This document shows, in pieces, positions 27,354 through 36,002 of a stretch of 64,000 nucleotides of DNA. Under the pieces are notes generated by a model. The model was not told where the DNA came from and did no database searches. It worked only from the letters and a program-made list of their open reading frames with translations. Positions within the stretch are counted from its first letter, which is position 1, and every line of letters starts with the position of its first letter. Source of the stretch: Streptococcus mitis. GTDB taxonomy: Bacteria > Bacillota > Bacilli > Lactobacillales > Streptococcaceae. Made by a program: the position numbers and the translations under genes. The stretch is from the NCBI RefSeq assembly GCF_946190275.1, contig NZ_CAMHZQ010000001.1:186001-250000 (forward strand). The letters are read 5' to 3'.

Positions 27354-28886
27354 TTATAAGATAGGGGCGAATAACTGGGCAATTTCCTTAATCAATTTCT
27401 GATACCAGCTATTTTTTATCGTATGAGGGAAAATTTCTTGAGATACTGAAAAAATCTCCTGAAAATCTTTTTGAATCTCTGTGATTGATGCCGTTTTGTA
27501 TAGCAAAACTGCATTTTCATAGTGATGAAGCAAACTTCTATAATCTAAATTAATCGTTCCAACTGCAGCAAAGTCCTTATCAACTAAGATTTGTTTACTG
27601 TGGATAAAGCCTGGACTATACTCAAAAATCCTGACTCCTGCTGACAAAAGATCCGGATAGGCTCCTCTTGTTATGAGCTGGATTAATTTTTTATCCGGAA
27701 TGAAAGGGGTCACAATGCGGACATCAACACCCCTCATGGCCGCATTTTTAATACTCTCTGTTAAGTCATAGTCAATAATCAAATAGGGCGTTGTAATATA
27801 GACTGAATCAGTGGCCTGATTAATCAAACTTTGATAGACTTTTTTCCCTACCTGGGTACGGAAGATGGGCTTGGGCCCACTACCGTAAGGAATGCAGAGC
27901 CCTTGGCCAGAACAAGGCTGATTTTCCAAGTGATACTGATCAAAATCGCTGATTTCCCCACGATTGATATACCAAGTCATCAAAAAGAGACGGGTGAGAG
28001 CCTTGACACCAGGGCCATCTAAGCGAATCCCACTATCCTTCCAATAGCCAAAGCGTTCTACATGATTGATGTACTCATCGGCTAAGTTGATGCCTCCTGT
28101 ATAGGCTACCTGACCATCTATGACAAGGATTTTACGATGGTCCCGATTGTTGTAAGCCACCGTCAAACGAGGAATCACCTTGTTAAACTTATGGGCTTCA
28201 ATTCCTCGACTACGAAGCTGAATAGTATAGTCTCCAGGCAAAGTCGCCATACAGCCGATATCATCATAGAGCATCTTGACCTCTACACCCTGAGCTGCCT
28301 TGTGCTCTAGTATGTCTAGTATGCTATTCCACATCAAACCTTCTTCAACAATATAGTACTCTAGAAAGATAAATTTCTCAGCTTTCTTGAGGTCTTCCAA
28401 CATATATTGCCACATGCTTTCACCCGAAGAAAAGAATTGTGAATCTGTTCGATCATAGACATCGGCATTGCTATCCATACTTAGCAAAGATTTGATAACT
28501 CCGTAAGCCGCCTTATCATCTTCCTTCAATTTCTGGCGGAGAGCTTTACTGTTATCCTCCCGAAAATGCATAGAACCAAGTTTGTCCAACTGCTTGATTT
28601 CTTTTTTGGATAATCGTCTTTCACCAAACATCAGATAGAGCAAGGGGCCAATGACAGGAACAAAAGTCACCACTAACCACATCACTTTGCTTTCAGGCGC
28701 CATGGAACGATTGACAATTGCGACAATAGTCGCCATACTCATAAAGATTAAGAGAATAACCCAAAGAATAGGGGCCATACGCCCTAAATAAAGAAAGAGA
28801 CCAAAAACAAGACACAGTTCAAGCAGCATAATCGAAAGACTAAAGCCATACTTGGACATTAATAATTGAAATTTTCTATATTTCAT
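27354..28886 (-). CDS. cls: Cardiolipin synthase
   Basis: The enzyme joins two phosphatidylglycerols to make cardiolipin at the membrane. The 510-residue chain starts with two to three hydrophobic segments. It then has two phospholipase-D HKD motifs, HRKILVIDGQVAYTGG and HSKQILVDKDFAAVGTINLD, each with His, Lys and Asp present. This is the Cls type of Gram-positive bacteria. It has its own promoter (28933-28962) and terminator, so it is monocistronic. Confidence 0.95.
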   Translation of the reverse strand: MKYRKFQLLMSKYGFSLSIMLLELCLVFGLFLYLGRMAPILWVILLIFMSMATIVAIVNRSMAPESKVMWLVVTFVPVIGPLLYLMFGERRLSKKEIKQLDKLGSMHFREDNSKALRQKLKEDDKAAYGVIKSLLSMDSNADVYDRTDSQFFSSGESMWQYMLEDLKKAEKFIFLEYYIVEEGLMWNSILDILEHKAAQGVEVKMLYDDIGCMATLPGDYTIQLRSRGIEAHKFNKVIPRLTVAYNNRDHRKILVIDGQVAYTGGINLADEYINHVERFGYWKDSGIRLDGPGVKALTRLFLMTWYINRGEISDFDQYHLENQPCSGQGLCIPYGSGPKPIFRTQVGKKVYQSLINQATDSVYITTPYLIIDYDLTESIKNAAMRGVDVRIVTPFIPDKKLIQLITRGAYPDLLSAGVRIFEYSPGFIHSKQILVDKDFAAVGTINLDYRSLLHHYENAVLLYKTASITEIQKDFQEIFSVSQEIFPHTIKNSWYQKLIKEIAQLFAPIL

Positions 28887-28932
28887 ATCCCCTCCTTGAT
28901 ATTTTGAATGCTAAAAACAGGTAATTGATACT

Positions 28933-28962
28933 AGTATAACTCAGGTATTCGACAGAAGGCAA
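28933..28962 (-). promoter_or_regulatory. Promoter of cls
   Basis: Minus strand: TTGCCT (28957-28962), 18-base spacer, TATACT (28933-28938). It lies about 45 bases before the cls start. Confidence 0.6.
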
Positions 28963-28987
28963 GTATTTATAATCATTTTTCTGAGCA

Positions 28988-29017
28988 AAAGCAAAAGAGA
29001 CCGAAAATTCCAGTCTC
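28988..29017 (-). terminator. Terminator after the lipoprotein-like gene
   Basis: Minus strand GAGAC pairs with GTCTC, extended by GAA/TTC in the loop, followed by TTTTGCTTTTGC. It lies 14 bases after the stop at 29032 and closes the folC unit. Confidence 0.6.
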
Positions 29018-29031
29018 CTCCTAGTCTATTT

Positions 29032-29463
29032 TTATAAAACTATGCGATCAGACGCTTCTCTATCCATATCGTCGATAATCATCTGACTGCCATTGATTGC
29101 ATAAATCTTGACATCATCCCCAATAATCATGCGTTGATTGGCTGCATCGAAGCTGACCTGCTTGAGTTCTTGTTCCCCATCAGTTTCTACCTGTGTCCAG
29201 GTGCCAGTTGTTCCAGTTACCACTAAAGTGATACGGTCTCCTTCGTCCTGACCTGTATAAGTTCCATCAATATTGGTTGGTTGAGCCTCAGGCGCATTTT
29301 GTGAAGAACTTGTTGTTGCCTGGTTGATATTTTCTGTAGAAGATGAAGCAGCAGATTGTGATTGCTGAGTTTGTTGTGTTTGCGGTTGAGCTGCTGGCTG
29401 TTGAAACTGTTGAGTCCTTTGCGAACAAGCTACTAAGAGACTAAGACTTGCTAGAGAGGTCAA
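29032..29463 (-). CDS. Putative lipoprotein, TTG start overlapping folC
   Basis: This 143-residue protein has a short hydrophobic start with lipobox LVAC (Cys at residue 13), then a long Gln/Ser/Thr-rich linker of about 50 residues, then a compact beta-rich domain from IDGTYTGQDEG to the end. It likely sits outside the membrane. The start must be TTG at 29461-29463, because a stop lies in frame just upstream and it overlaps the folC TGA by four bases (TTGA). The signal lacks the usual basic residues, so export is uncertain. Function unknown. Confidence 0.65.
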   Translation of the reverse strand: MTSLASLSLLVACSQRTQQFQQPAAQPQTQQTQQSQSAASSSTENINQATTSSSQNAPEAQPTNIDGTYTGQDEGDRITLVVTGTTGTWTQVETDGEQELKQVSFDAANQRMIIGDDVKIYAINGSQMIIDDMDREASDRIVL

Positions 29464-30710
29464 TTTATCTGCTCACGTTCCAGTATGTGGCTCCGTACTT
29501 CTGAGATAAAATAGAGAGACCCTGTAATGAATAACAAGTCCTTGGTATCGGCTCTTTCTTCAAAACTGCTGATAAATTCTCGGTAAGAGGGAATTACATC
29601 GTAACCTGTTACATCTGTCTCGTCCAGAGAACCTTGATAGTCAAAACCAGTCACCTTGAGTTCCACCGGAGGCAAATTCTCAGTCAGATAAGCCAACATC
29701 CCTCGATAATCCTTCCGTTTCAAGGCTCCAAATAGGATTTGAGGACGATATCCTTCCTGCTCTTTTTCTTTAATAAATTCAACCAAGCGAGTCAAGGCAG
29801 GGAGGTTATGAGCACCGTCCAAGTAAATTTGAGGACGAATACGCTCCAAACGGCCAGCCCAACAGGTCTTCTCCAATGCCTGTCTTACTGCCTGTTCATC
29901 AACAACTTCCTTTCCTTCCCTCATAAAGAGAAGAAACGTTTGTAGCGCCAAGGCCGCATTTTCCTGCTGATAAGCTCCTTCTAAACCTATTTTCAACTGT
30001 GAAAGGTTAGCCAAAGAGCTTGAAAAATCCCCATTCAGCATTGAAAAATCCTGACCTGCCTGATAAAGGTCAACAGCTAAAGAGTCTGCTTTTTTCTGAC
30101 AAACAAGCCTAGCTTCTGAAGTCAACTTAGCAATCACTGCCTTTTTACCAGCCTTAAAAATACCTGCTTTCTGCTCTGCAATTGCTGCTACACTGTCACC
30201 CAGAGTCTCCTGATGGTCAAGTCCGATGGAGGTGATGACAGCAATCTCTCCAGTTACCACATTGGTTGTGTCAAGTAAGCCACCAATTCCCACTTCTAGT
30301 AAAACCAAGTCCACCTCTTGCTCTCTAAAATAAAGAAAAGCAATCAAGGTCAGCAATTCAAAAAAGGACAACTGGTCATGGGTTTGCAGAAGCGTTTTTT
30401 CCATCTCCTTGACCTGCTCAGCCAAACGGATAAAGTCTGCATCAGCTATTGGTTGTCCATTAATGCAGATTCGATCATTGATAGAGACGATATGAGGGGA
30501 AGTAAAGGTCGCAACTTTTTTGCCATGCCCCATAAATAACTCCCTCATAAAAGCAATGGTAGATCCTTTTCCATTAGTCCCGGTTACATGGATAATAGGA
30601 TAAGACTTCTCGGGATTCCCCAATAAATCCACCGCTTGTTGCATTCGGCCCAAACCTGATCGAAAATTCAAACCAATCCGACTATGGAGCCATTCTTCTA
30701 CTTCAAACAT
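29460..30710 (-). CDS. folC: Folylpolyglutamate synthase / dihydrofolate synthase
   Basis: FolC adds glutamate to dihydropteroate and to folates, which retains them in the cell. The 416-residue chain shows the ATP-binding VTGTNGKGST motif near residue 43, a Mur-ligase-like central domain with DHQETLGD, and the C-terminal domain with YLDGAHN. The ATG at 30710 is chosen because AAGGAG is six bases upstream; an ATG two codons earlier abuts the site. It is followed at once by a small lipoprotein gene read from an overlapping TTG. Confidence 0.93.
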   Translation of the reverse strand: MFEVEEWLHSRIGLNFRSGLGRMQQAVDLLGNPEKSYPIIHVTGTNGKGSTIAFMRELFMGHGKKVATFTSPHIVSINDRICINGQPIADADFIRLAEQVKEMEKTLLQTHDQLSFFELLTLIAFLYFREQEVDLVLLEVGIGGLLDTTNVVTGEIAVITSIGLDHQETLGDSVAAIAEQKAGIFKAGKKAVIAKLTSEARLVCQKKADSLAVDLYQAGQDFSMLNGDFSSSLANLSQLKIGLEGAYQQENAALALQTFLLFMREGKEVVDEQAVRQALEKTCWAGRLERIRPQIYLDGAHNLPALTRLVEFIKEKEQEGYRPQILFGALKRKDYRGMLAYLTENLPPVELKVTGFDYQGSLDETDVTGYDVIPSYREFISSFEERADTKDLLFITGSLYFISEVRSHILEREQIN

Positions 30711-30766
30711 ACACATCTCCTTGACAAAAGTCTAATCAATTATCTAGCAAAATTCCGTAGATAACA

Positions 30767-30799
30767 AAAAAATGAGGTCAGGATTTTCGTCCCGACCTC
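30767..30799 (-). terminator. Terminator of the ireB-ruvX-DUF1292 operon
   Basis: Minus strand GAGGTCGGGA pairs with TCCTGACCTC around a 4-base loop and is followed by ATTTTTTTG. It is about 120 bases after the DUF1292 stop. Confidence 0.85.
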
Positions 30800-30843
30800 T
30801 TACCTGGTTAGCTAATCACTAGCAACTATGAATATTCACTTGG

Positions 30844-30918
30844 GCTAAAAACATCCACTGGATGTTCCAACTCTTCCCAATTTCTGGGAGTTGGGCTGAT
30901 ACAGTCTCCCAGACTGTA
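30844..30918 (-). other. Three consecutive hairpins directly after the DUF1292 gene
   Basis: Minus strand from the stop codon: GATACAGTCTGGGAGACTGTATC, then CCAACTCCCAGAAATTGGGAAGAGTTGG (as arms CCAACTC/GAGTTGG), then AACATCCAGTGGATGTT. All fold on themselves without U-runs; the real terminator is farther on. They could protect or regulate the mRNA end. Confidence 0.55.
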
Positions 30919-31224
30919 TCACTCCTCCATAAAGCTGTTGAAGACTTCTTCAATCATGTTCCATTCGTCTTCTGAGTCTTCTGGAATTGGTTGCAATTCG
31001 CCTTCTGTTCCATCTTCGTTTTCGATGAATGAGTAAGCTTGGATTTCAACTTGTCCGTCTTCGTCTTCTTCTGCGTTAACTGGTACTAGAAGAACATAGT
31101 TTTTCCCAAATTCTTCTTTTCCATCAATCGTCAAAAGGATTTCAAACAAGGTTTCATTTCCTTGTTCATCTACTAGTGTAATTAATTCACGTTCTTCGTG
31201 GTCGTGGTTATGATCGTGTGACAT
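30919..31224 (-). CDS. DUF1292 family protein
   Basis: This 101-residue acidic protein belongs to the DUF1292 family (YrzB-like), whose function is not known. It begins [20 protein letters not shown], with a His-rich N-terminus, and has the family block [20 protein letters not shown]. It has no signal or membrane segment. It is 15 bases after ruvX in the widely conserved Firmicutes order ireB-ruvX-DUF1292, so co-expression is likely. The His cluster might bind metal, but that is speculative. Confidence 0.92.
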   Translation of the reverse strand: MSHDHNHDHEERELITLVDEQGNETLFEILLTIDGKEEFGKNYVLLVPVNAEEDEDGQVEIQAYSFIENEDGTEGELQPIPEDSEDEWNMIEEVFNSFMEE

Positions 31225-31239
31225 AGCCTCTCCTTTATA

Positions 31240-31659
31240 TTAAAATTTTCTATCTAAATAATTTTGTAAAATCAGCTGAGCTGCTAACTTATCAATGACT
31301 TTCTTGCGCTTGTTACGGCTAATATCTGCTTGCTCAATCAACATGCGCTCTGCGGCAACTGTTGTCAAGCGTTCATCTTGATAGTCTACTGGTAAACCAA
31401 AAAGCTCTTCTAACTTTGCTCCGTATGCTTGACTAGCTTCCACGCGCGGTCCGCTTGTATTGTTCATGTTTTTAGGCAAGCCCACTACAAATCGTTCCAC
31501 CTTGTAAGTATCAACCAACTCCTTAACGCGGTCAAAACCAAATTGGCCTTGCTCCTCATTGATTTGGATGATTTCAAGCCCTTGAGCTGTAAAACCGAGC
31601 GGATCGCTAATAGCTACCCCTACCGTTTTTGAACCGACGTCCAATCCCATAATTCTCAT
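31240..31659 (-). CDS. ruvX: Holliday junction resolvase-like protein RuvX (YqgF)
   Basis: RuvX/YqgF is an RNase-H-fold nuclease linked to Holliday junction resolution and 16S rRNA 5'-end maturation. The 139-residue chain has the catalytic start [17 protein letters not shown], a central [14 protein letters not shown], and [10 protein letters not shown] with the second acidic residue. All catalytic carboxylates appear present. It is three bases after ireB and 15 before the DUF1292 gene. Confidence 0.94.
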   Translation of the reverse strand: MRIMGLDVGSKTVGVAISDPLGFTAQGLEIIQINEEQGQFGFDRVKELVDTYKVERFVVGLPKNMNNTSGPRVEASQAYGAKLEELFGLPVDYQDERLTTVAAERMLIEQADISRNKRKKVIDKLAAQLILQNYLDRKF

Positions 31660-31662
31660 AGG

Positions 31663-31929
31663 TTACAGATCGACTCCTTGTCCTTTAAGGTAGTAGCGGA
31701 CCAATTCCTCAACGATTTCATCGCGCTCATACTTACGGATTTGATTTCGTGCATTATTATAACGAGGAACGTAGGCAGGGTCTCCACTCAATACGTAACC
31801 TACGATTTGGTTGATTGGGTTGTAGCCCTTATCGTTCAACGAAGCATAGACATCAGTCAAAGTTTCGCTAATTTCTTTTTTATTGGAATCGTCCAATTTA
31901 AAACGTACTGTTTCTTCAGTAAATCCCAT
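31663..31929 (-). CDS. ireB: IreB family regulatory phosphoprotein (DUF965)
   Basis: IreB is a small protein phosphorylated by the PASTA kinase (IreK in enterococci) and affects cephalosporin resistance there. The 88-residue protein starts [20 protein letters not shown]; the Thr residues near the N-terminus are the phospho-sites in the family. It has no signal peptide. It is the first gene of the operon with ruvX and DUF1292, behind a clear promoter, and has AAAGAGGGTG before the ATG. Confidence 0.93.
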
Positions 31930-31959
31930 TCTAACACCCTCTTTCCTTAGAATAGTACC

Positions 31960-31988
31960 ATTATAGCATAATTCCTTACGTTCTACAA
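31960..31988 (-). promoter_or_regulatory. Promoter of the ireB-ruvX-DUF1292 operon
   Basis: Minus strand: TTGTAG (31983-31988), 17-base spacer, TATGCTATAAT with -10 TATAAT (31960-31965) and an extended TG. Confidence 0.75.
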
Positions 31989-32015
31989 TTCAGGCAGTCT
32001 ATTTATTTGGATTTT

Positions 32016-32585
32016 CTACTGTTCTGTCGCACCATTTGCCAATCTGTCTGAAATATATTTGCTTGGTTCATTCTTCAAGAGATTTTCTAAACCAATGTTC
32101 TTCAAATATTCTAACTGAGAAGCCTTCTTGACATCCAAAACTTGAAAATCAAAACTAGTCGTTGTTTGAAGTTCGGTTGCACTCAATAGTTTAGTTTCAA
32201 GCTTAAATCCTGCCAATTTACGAGCTTCTATGATGGACTCATCCTTCTCCTCCGCCTCGAGAAGAGCTTTTTGAGTTTCTTCCACACCATGTTGGTCAAT
32301 ATAGGTCTTCAACTCATCTGAGACTGGACGCTTTTGTTGAATGGTTAGGTTCAAAAAAGTCTTGTCTTTATAAGTAATGGTTTGGGTTTGCTGGCTACCA
32401 TCATCTGATTTCGGCAAGACCAAAGTCTTGGTTACAACTGTATTCTTCTCAGCATTTTCAATAACTGGCAATGCCGACTGAAGCGTATCCTTTTCTGTTT
32501 TTGTAGCTGGTCCAGTTTCTTTTTTCTGTCCGCAACCAACCAGGACAAAAAGGAAAGCTAGACTAACAAGAACTATTTTTTTCAT
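32016..32585 (-). CDS. Predicted lipoprotein of unknown function
   Basis: This 189-residue protein begins MKKIVLVSLAFLFVLVGCGQ, a lipoprotein signal with lipobox LVGC and the lipidated Cys at residue 18. The mature part is charged and ends in a helical region. It resembles the DUF1307-like surface lipoproteins of streptococci by layout, and the same place in pneumococcus holds an exposed lipoprotein (from memory). Function is unknown. It follows spx, but the spx terminator lies between them and no separate promoter was recognised. Confidence 0.75.
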   Translation of the reverse strand: MKKIVLVSLAFLFVLVGCGQKKETGPATKTEKDTLQSALPVIENAEKNTVVTKTLVLPKSDDGSQQTQTITYKDKTFLNLTIQQKRPVSDELKTYIDQHGVEETQKALLEAEEKDESIIEARKLAGFKLETKLLSATELQTTTSFDFQVLDVKKASQLEYLKNIGLENLLKNEPSKYISDRLANGATEQ

Positions 32586-32616
32586 TTCTTTCTTCCTTCT
32601 TTTTGAAATTAAAATA

Positions 32617-32645
32617 GAATAAGACTGGGAGTTGCTCCCAGTCTT
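32617..32645 (-). terminator. Terminator of spx
   Basis: Minus strand AAGACTGGGAG pairs with CTCCCAGTCTT around a 3-base loop, followed by ATTCTATTTT. It begins five bases after the spx stop codon. The U-run is broken, so some read-through to the lipoprotein gene is possible. Confidence 0.75.
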
Positions 32646-32650
32646 GATGT

Positions 32651-33049
32651 TTATAGAGCTGCACGCAAACGTGCTTCTGCATTTTCTACATTACGGACAG
32701 AGCGTGGTAGGAAGGCACGAATATCGTCTTCCTTGTAGCCAACTTGCAGGCGTTTTTCATCCACAAGAATTGGGCTCTTTAAAATTCTCGGTGTTTCCAT
32801 AATCAGATTGAGGACTTCGTTGACACTCAAATCTTCAATATCCACTCCAAGGGCTTTGGCATAGCGATTTTTAGACGAAACGATGCTGGCTATTCCGTTA
32901 TCTGTTTTTGTCAGAATATCCAGTAATTCTTCCCTCGTAATTCCTTCTTTACCAAGGTTTTGTTCTTTATAACTTAACTGGTGGGCATTGAGCCAGGTTT
33001 TTGCTTTTTTACAGCTAGTACAACTTGAGACTGTATAAATTTTAATCAT
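32651..33049 (-). CDS. spx: Spx/ArsC-family transcriptional regulator
   Basis: Spx binds the RNA polymerase alpha C-terminal domain and directs the thiol-stress response. The 132-residue protein has the redox CxxC at Cys10-Cys13 (SSCTSCKKAKTW) and the ArsC-like fold, with RILKSPILVD near the middle. Streptococci usually have two Spx paralogues; this place corresponds to the one called SpxA2 in pneumococcus (memory only). It is monocistronic with an extended -10 promoter TATGGTATAAT at 33091-33096 and its own terminator. Confidence 0.9.
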   Translation of the reverse strand: MIKIYTVSSCTSCKKAKTWLNAHQLSYKEQNLGKEGITREELLDILTKTDNGIASIVSSKNRYAKALGVDIEDLSVNEVLNLIMETPRILKSPILVDEKRLQVGYKEDDIRAFLPRSVRNVENAEARLRAAL

Positions 33050-33090
33050 GTACCTACCCCTTTCGCTACATGTTACTATCAGTTTAGTCT

Positions 33091-33096
33091 ATTATA
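33091..33096 (-). promoter_or_regulatory. Extended -10 promoter of spx
   Basis: The minus strand reads TATGGTATAAT, an extended -10, about 40 bases before the spx ATG. The -35 region is weak. Confidence 0.55.
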
Positions 33097-33184
33097 CCAT
33101 AAAAAACATCCGACTTGCGACCTATTTTTAAATTTTTTTGACTTTTTTCGTCATTTTCGTACTTTTTTCTTGACAAAATGAAAT

Positions 33185-35845
33185 TTACAGCCATTCTTGA
33201 TATTTCTTGATATAGATTTTTTTCACAATTGTCACGCTAATCATATACAAAATAATGATGAAAAGTAAAAAGATGAAATAAATCGGTTTTAAAGGAGTTA
33301 GATGGAGAAGGCTAGCTAGTGGACTGTAGGGAAGGAAGGTCACAAAGGCTGCAGCCAATAAGGTTGTCACAAGGACTAGCCAAGCTGGACGACTTTGTAA
33401 AAAGGGAATTTTGGCTGAACGCAGCATATGGATAACCATGGTCTGTGACCACATGGACTCGATAAACCAACCTGTCTGAAACAAGACAATAAATCCTACG
33501 GCAGACTCCGCTCCATGGACATAGGCTTGACCTGTCGTCATGGGTACAATGATAAAATAAAGCAAACTGAAGGTCAAAATATCAAAGGCAGAAGAGATAG
33601 GTCCCATCCAAATCATGAAACGTGTGATGGACTTAGCTTCCCAGGTATGCGGATTTCTCAAAAAATCTTTATCCACCTTGTCAAAAGGCAAGGCAATACA
33701 AGACAAATCATAGACTAGATTTAGGATAATCAAATGGACTGGTGCCATTGGTAAAAATGGCAAAAAGATTCCAGAGACCAATAGGGATAAGATATTTCCA
33801 AAATTAGAACTCACTGTCATCTTGATATATTTGGTCATATTGGCATAGACCTTACGACCTTCAACAAGTCCTTTTTCAAGCACCATGAGATCCTTATCAA
33901 GCAGGATAACATCAGCTGTTTCTTTAGCAATATCTACCGCTGTATCAACAGAAATCCCCACATCTGCAACTTTCATAGAAGGAGCATCATTGATTCCATC
34001 TCCCATATAGCCGACAGCATGACCATTAGCCTTAAATTGCAAAATAATCCGTGCTTTTTGGTCAGGAGAAAGTTTGGCAAAGACTGTTACCTCCTCTACG
34101 ACTTGAGCCAATTCTTGATCACTCATCTGATCAATTTCAAATCCCAACAGCATCTGATTGATATCCAAACCAACCTTTTCACAGACTGCTTGGGTAACCT
34201 TTTCGTTGTCTCCCGTCAAAATCTTTGTTTGAACTCCATGTTCTAACAGAGCCTTAATTGCTGGTGCTGCAGATGGTTTTGGTGGATCTAGGAAGGCTAA
34301 ATAACCAGTTAGAATCATATCCCCTTCGTCATCAACTGTATAGGCATGACCTTCCCTCAAACCTGACTTATAGGCCACTCCCAAGACACGCAAACCTTGT
34401 TGATTGAGTTGTCGGACTTCTGCTAAAATTTCTTCTCTAATAGCATCTGTCAAGGGAGTAATCACTCCTTGATATTCCGCATGACTGGAAATCGTCAACA
34501 TCTCCTCTAGAGCACCCTTGGTTACCAAACTAACCACTTCGTGTTCATCCTTGACGATGACACTCATCCGTCTACGTTCAAAATCAAAGGGAAGCTCATC
34601 TATTTTTTGAAAAGTTTGAGCCAGATTTTGGAGGATATCGTGTTCTTTTGCTTCCTTTTCAGTCCGTTTGATGATGGCTCTGTCCATCAAATTTTTCAAG
34701 CCCGTTTGAAAATAAGAATTGAGATAAGCTCGTCTCAAGACAGTCAAATCCAAGCGTCCGTGAATGTCCAAGGGATATTCAAGGACAATTTCGTCTTGGG
34801 TTAGAGTTCCTGTCTTATCTGTACACAAGATATCAATCGCCCCCAAATCCTGTATGGCATTGAGTTTCTTGATAACCACTTTTTCCTTAGCCATGATAAT
34901 GGAGCCTTTTGCTAGGCTAGCGGTAATAATCATAGGAAGCATCTCAGGTGTCAATCCAACACCAACACTCAAAGCAAATACGCCAGCTTCCAGCCAGTCG
35001 CCATCTGTTAAACCATTGGACAAGAAAACGATGGGCACCATGACCAACATCAAACGGATCAAGAGCCAAGAGATACTATTCATCTCCCGCTCAAACGAAG
35101 TGGGCTCGTCATAGGTGTTCAGAGTCTGCTCAATGGCCCCCATCATGGTAGCATCACCAACCGCCAAAACCACGGCCTTGGCACTACCAGATAAGACATT
35201 GGTTCCCATAAAAGCCAAGGATTCGGCTTCGAGAAGACTATCAGGTTGTTGAACTGTTGCCTTGGTCAAGGCCAATTTTTCAACAGAATCACTTTCTCCT
35301 GTCAAGCCCGACTGTTGGACAAAGAAATCGCGCGACTCAAATAAAAGAATATCTGCTGGAATCATATCTCCAGCGCTTAATTTAACCACGTCACCTACTA
35401 CCAAGTCATCGATAGGTACTTCTTGAATTTCTCCTTGACGAATGACTGTCGCTGTGTTGACAATCATTTTTGAAAGATTGGTGGCTGCCTTATCACTACG
35501 GAGTTCTTGGACAAAGCGTATGCCACCAGAAATGAGGACTAGGACAACGATGATAATGGAAGTCGTCGGATCTTCTTGACCTGGTTTTGCCAACCAGACA
35601 TTGGTCACTAAGGAAATCACGGCGATGACCAGCAAGATGATTGTAAAAGGATTGATAATCGATTCGTAAATCTTTTTCAAAATCGAATCTTCTTGGCCTT
35701 TGGTAATCACATTTTCGCCATAGAGGTCACGATTTTTTTCGACCTGTTCCTCTGTCAAGCCGTTTAAACTGGTATGATAAAAAGTTAGACTCTCGTCTAA
35801 AGGGACTTGAATAGCTGTTGCTAATCTTTCTTTTGTAGTTTTCAT
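33185..35845 (-). CDS. mgtA: Magnesium-translocating P-type ATPase
   Basis: MgtA imports Mg2+ across the membrane at the cost of ATP (P-type class IIIB). The 886-residue chain has an N-terminal cytosolic segment, then TGES in the actuator domain, the phosphorylation motif DKTGTLT, FDFERRRMSV of the nucleotide site, and the hinge GDGINDAPSMK. About ten transmembrane segments are visible, six of them in the last 250 residues. AGGAGA precedes the ATG. The upstream region has an M-box riboswitch, a terminator and a leader ORF, all of which support Mg2+ as substrate. The gene stands alone between spx and pepQ. Confidence 0.93.
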   Translation of the reverse strand: MKTTKERLATAIQVPLDESLTFYHTSLNGLTEEQVEKNRDLYGENVITKGQEDSILKKIYESIINPFTIILLVIAVISLVTNVWLAKPGQEDPTTSIIIVVLVLISGGIRFVQELRSDKAATNLSKMIVNTATVIRQGEIQEVPIDDLVVGDVVKLSAGDMIPADILLFESRDFFVQQSGLTGESDSVEKLALTKATVQQPDSLLEAESLAFMGTNVLSGSAKAVVLAVGDATMMGAIEQTLNTYDEPTSFEREMNSISWLLIRLMLVMVPIVFLSNGLTDGDWLEAGVFALSVGVGLTPEMLPMIITASLAKGSIIMAKEKVVIKKLNAIQDLGAIDILCTDKTGTLTQDEIVLEYPLDIHGRLDLTVLRRAYLNSYFQTGLKNLMDRAIIKRTEKEAKEHDILQNLAQTFQKIDELPFDFERRRMSVIVKDEHEVVSLVTKGALEEMLTISSHAEYQGVITPLTDAIREEILAEVRQLNQQGLRVLGVAYKSGLREGHAYTVDDEGDMILTGYLAFLDPPKPSAAPAIKALLEHGVQTKILTGDNEKVTQAVCEKVGLDINQMLLGFEIDQMSDQELAQVVEEVTVFAKLSPDQKARIILQFKANGHAVGYMGDGINDAPSMKVADVGISVDTAVDIAKETADVILLDKDLMVLEKGLVEGRKVYANMTKYIKMTVSSNFGNILSLLVSGIFLPFLPMAPVHLIILNLVYDLSCIALPFDKVDKDFLRNPHTWEAKSITRFMIWMGPISSAFDILTFSLLYFIIVPMTTGQAYVHGAESAVGFIVLFQTGWFIESMWSQTMVIHMLRSAKIPFLQSRPAWLVLVTTLLAAAFVTFLPYSPLASLLHLTPLKPIYFIFLLFIIILYMISVTIVKKIYIKKYQEWL

Positions 35846-35859
35846 TGGTTTCTCCTATC

Positions 35860-35941
35860 TGTATGAATGATGTGTTTCATACACAGAGACCAATCACTTT
35901 ATAAGGGCAGAACGACACAAATCAGCGATTGGCTGTGTATG
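35860..35941 (-). promoter_or_regulatory. Mutually exclusive stems in the mgtA leader (attenuator-like)
   Basis: Stem AB: 35924-35941 (complement CATACACAGCCAATCGCT) pairs with 35878-35898 (AGTGATTGGTCTCTGTGTATG), about 18 bp with a 3-base bulge. Stem BC: 35876-35883 pairs perfectly with 35860-35867 (TGTATGAA/TTCATACA), ending four bases before the mgtA AGGAGA. The two stems share 35878-35883 and cannot coexist fully. The 5' arm of AB is codons 10-16 of the leader ORF, so a translating or stalled ribosome would decide which stem forms. Confidence 0.6.
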
Positions 35942-35970
35942 TGCGGCTCCGGATGATCGTCAATTTGCAT
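35899..35970 (-). CDS. mgtA leader peptide ORF (23 codons)
   Basis: ATG at 35968-35970 is preceded by GAAAGGAGATAGACG, a strong ribosome-binding site with ideal spacing. The 23-residue product has the acidic, Pro- and His-rich stretch IDDHPEPHIH near its start and a hydrophobic end LICVVLPL, with TAA at 35899-35901. The stop is 53 bases before mgtA. The ORF lies after the M-box terminator, so it is made only when that switch is on. Acidic/proline codons near the start recall the Salmonella MgtL leader, where low Mg2+ destabilises ribosomes. Homology is not claimed; the analogy is inferred. Confidence 0.6.
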   Translation of the reverse strand: MQIDDHPEPHIHSQSLICVVLPL

Positions 35971-36002
35971 CGTCTATCTCCTTTCTTTGATTTAAACAGT
36001 AG

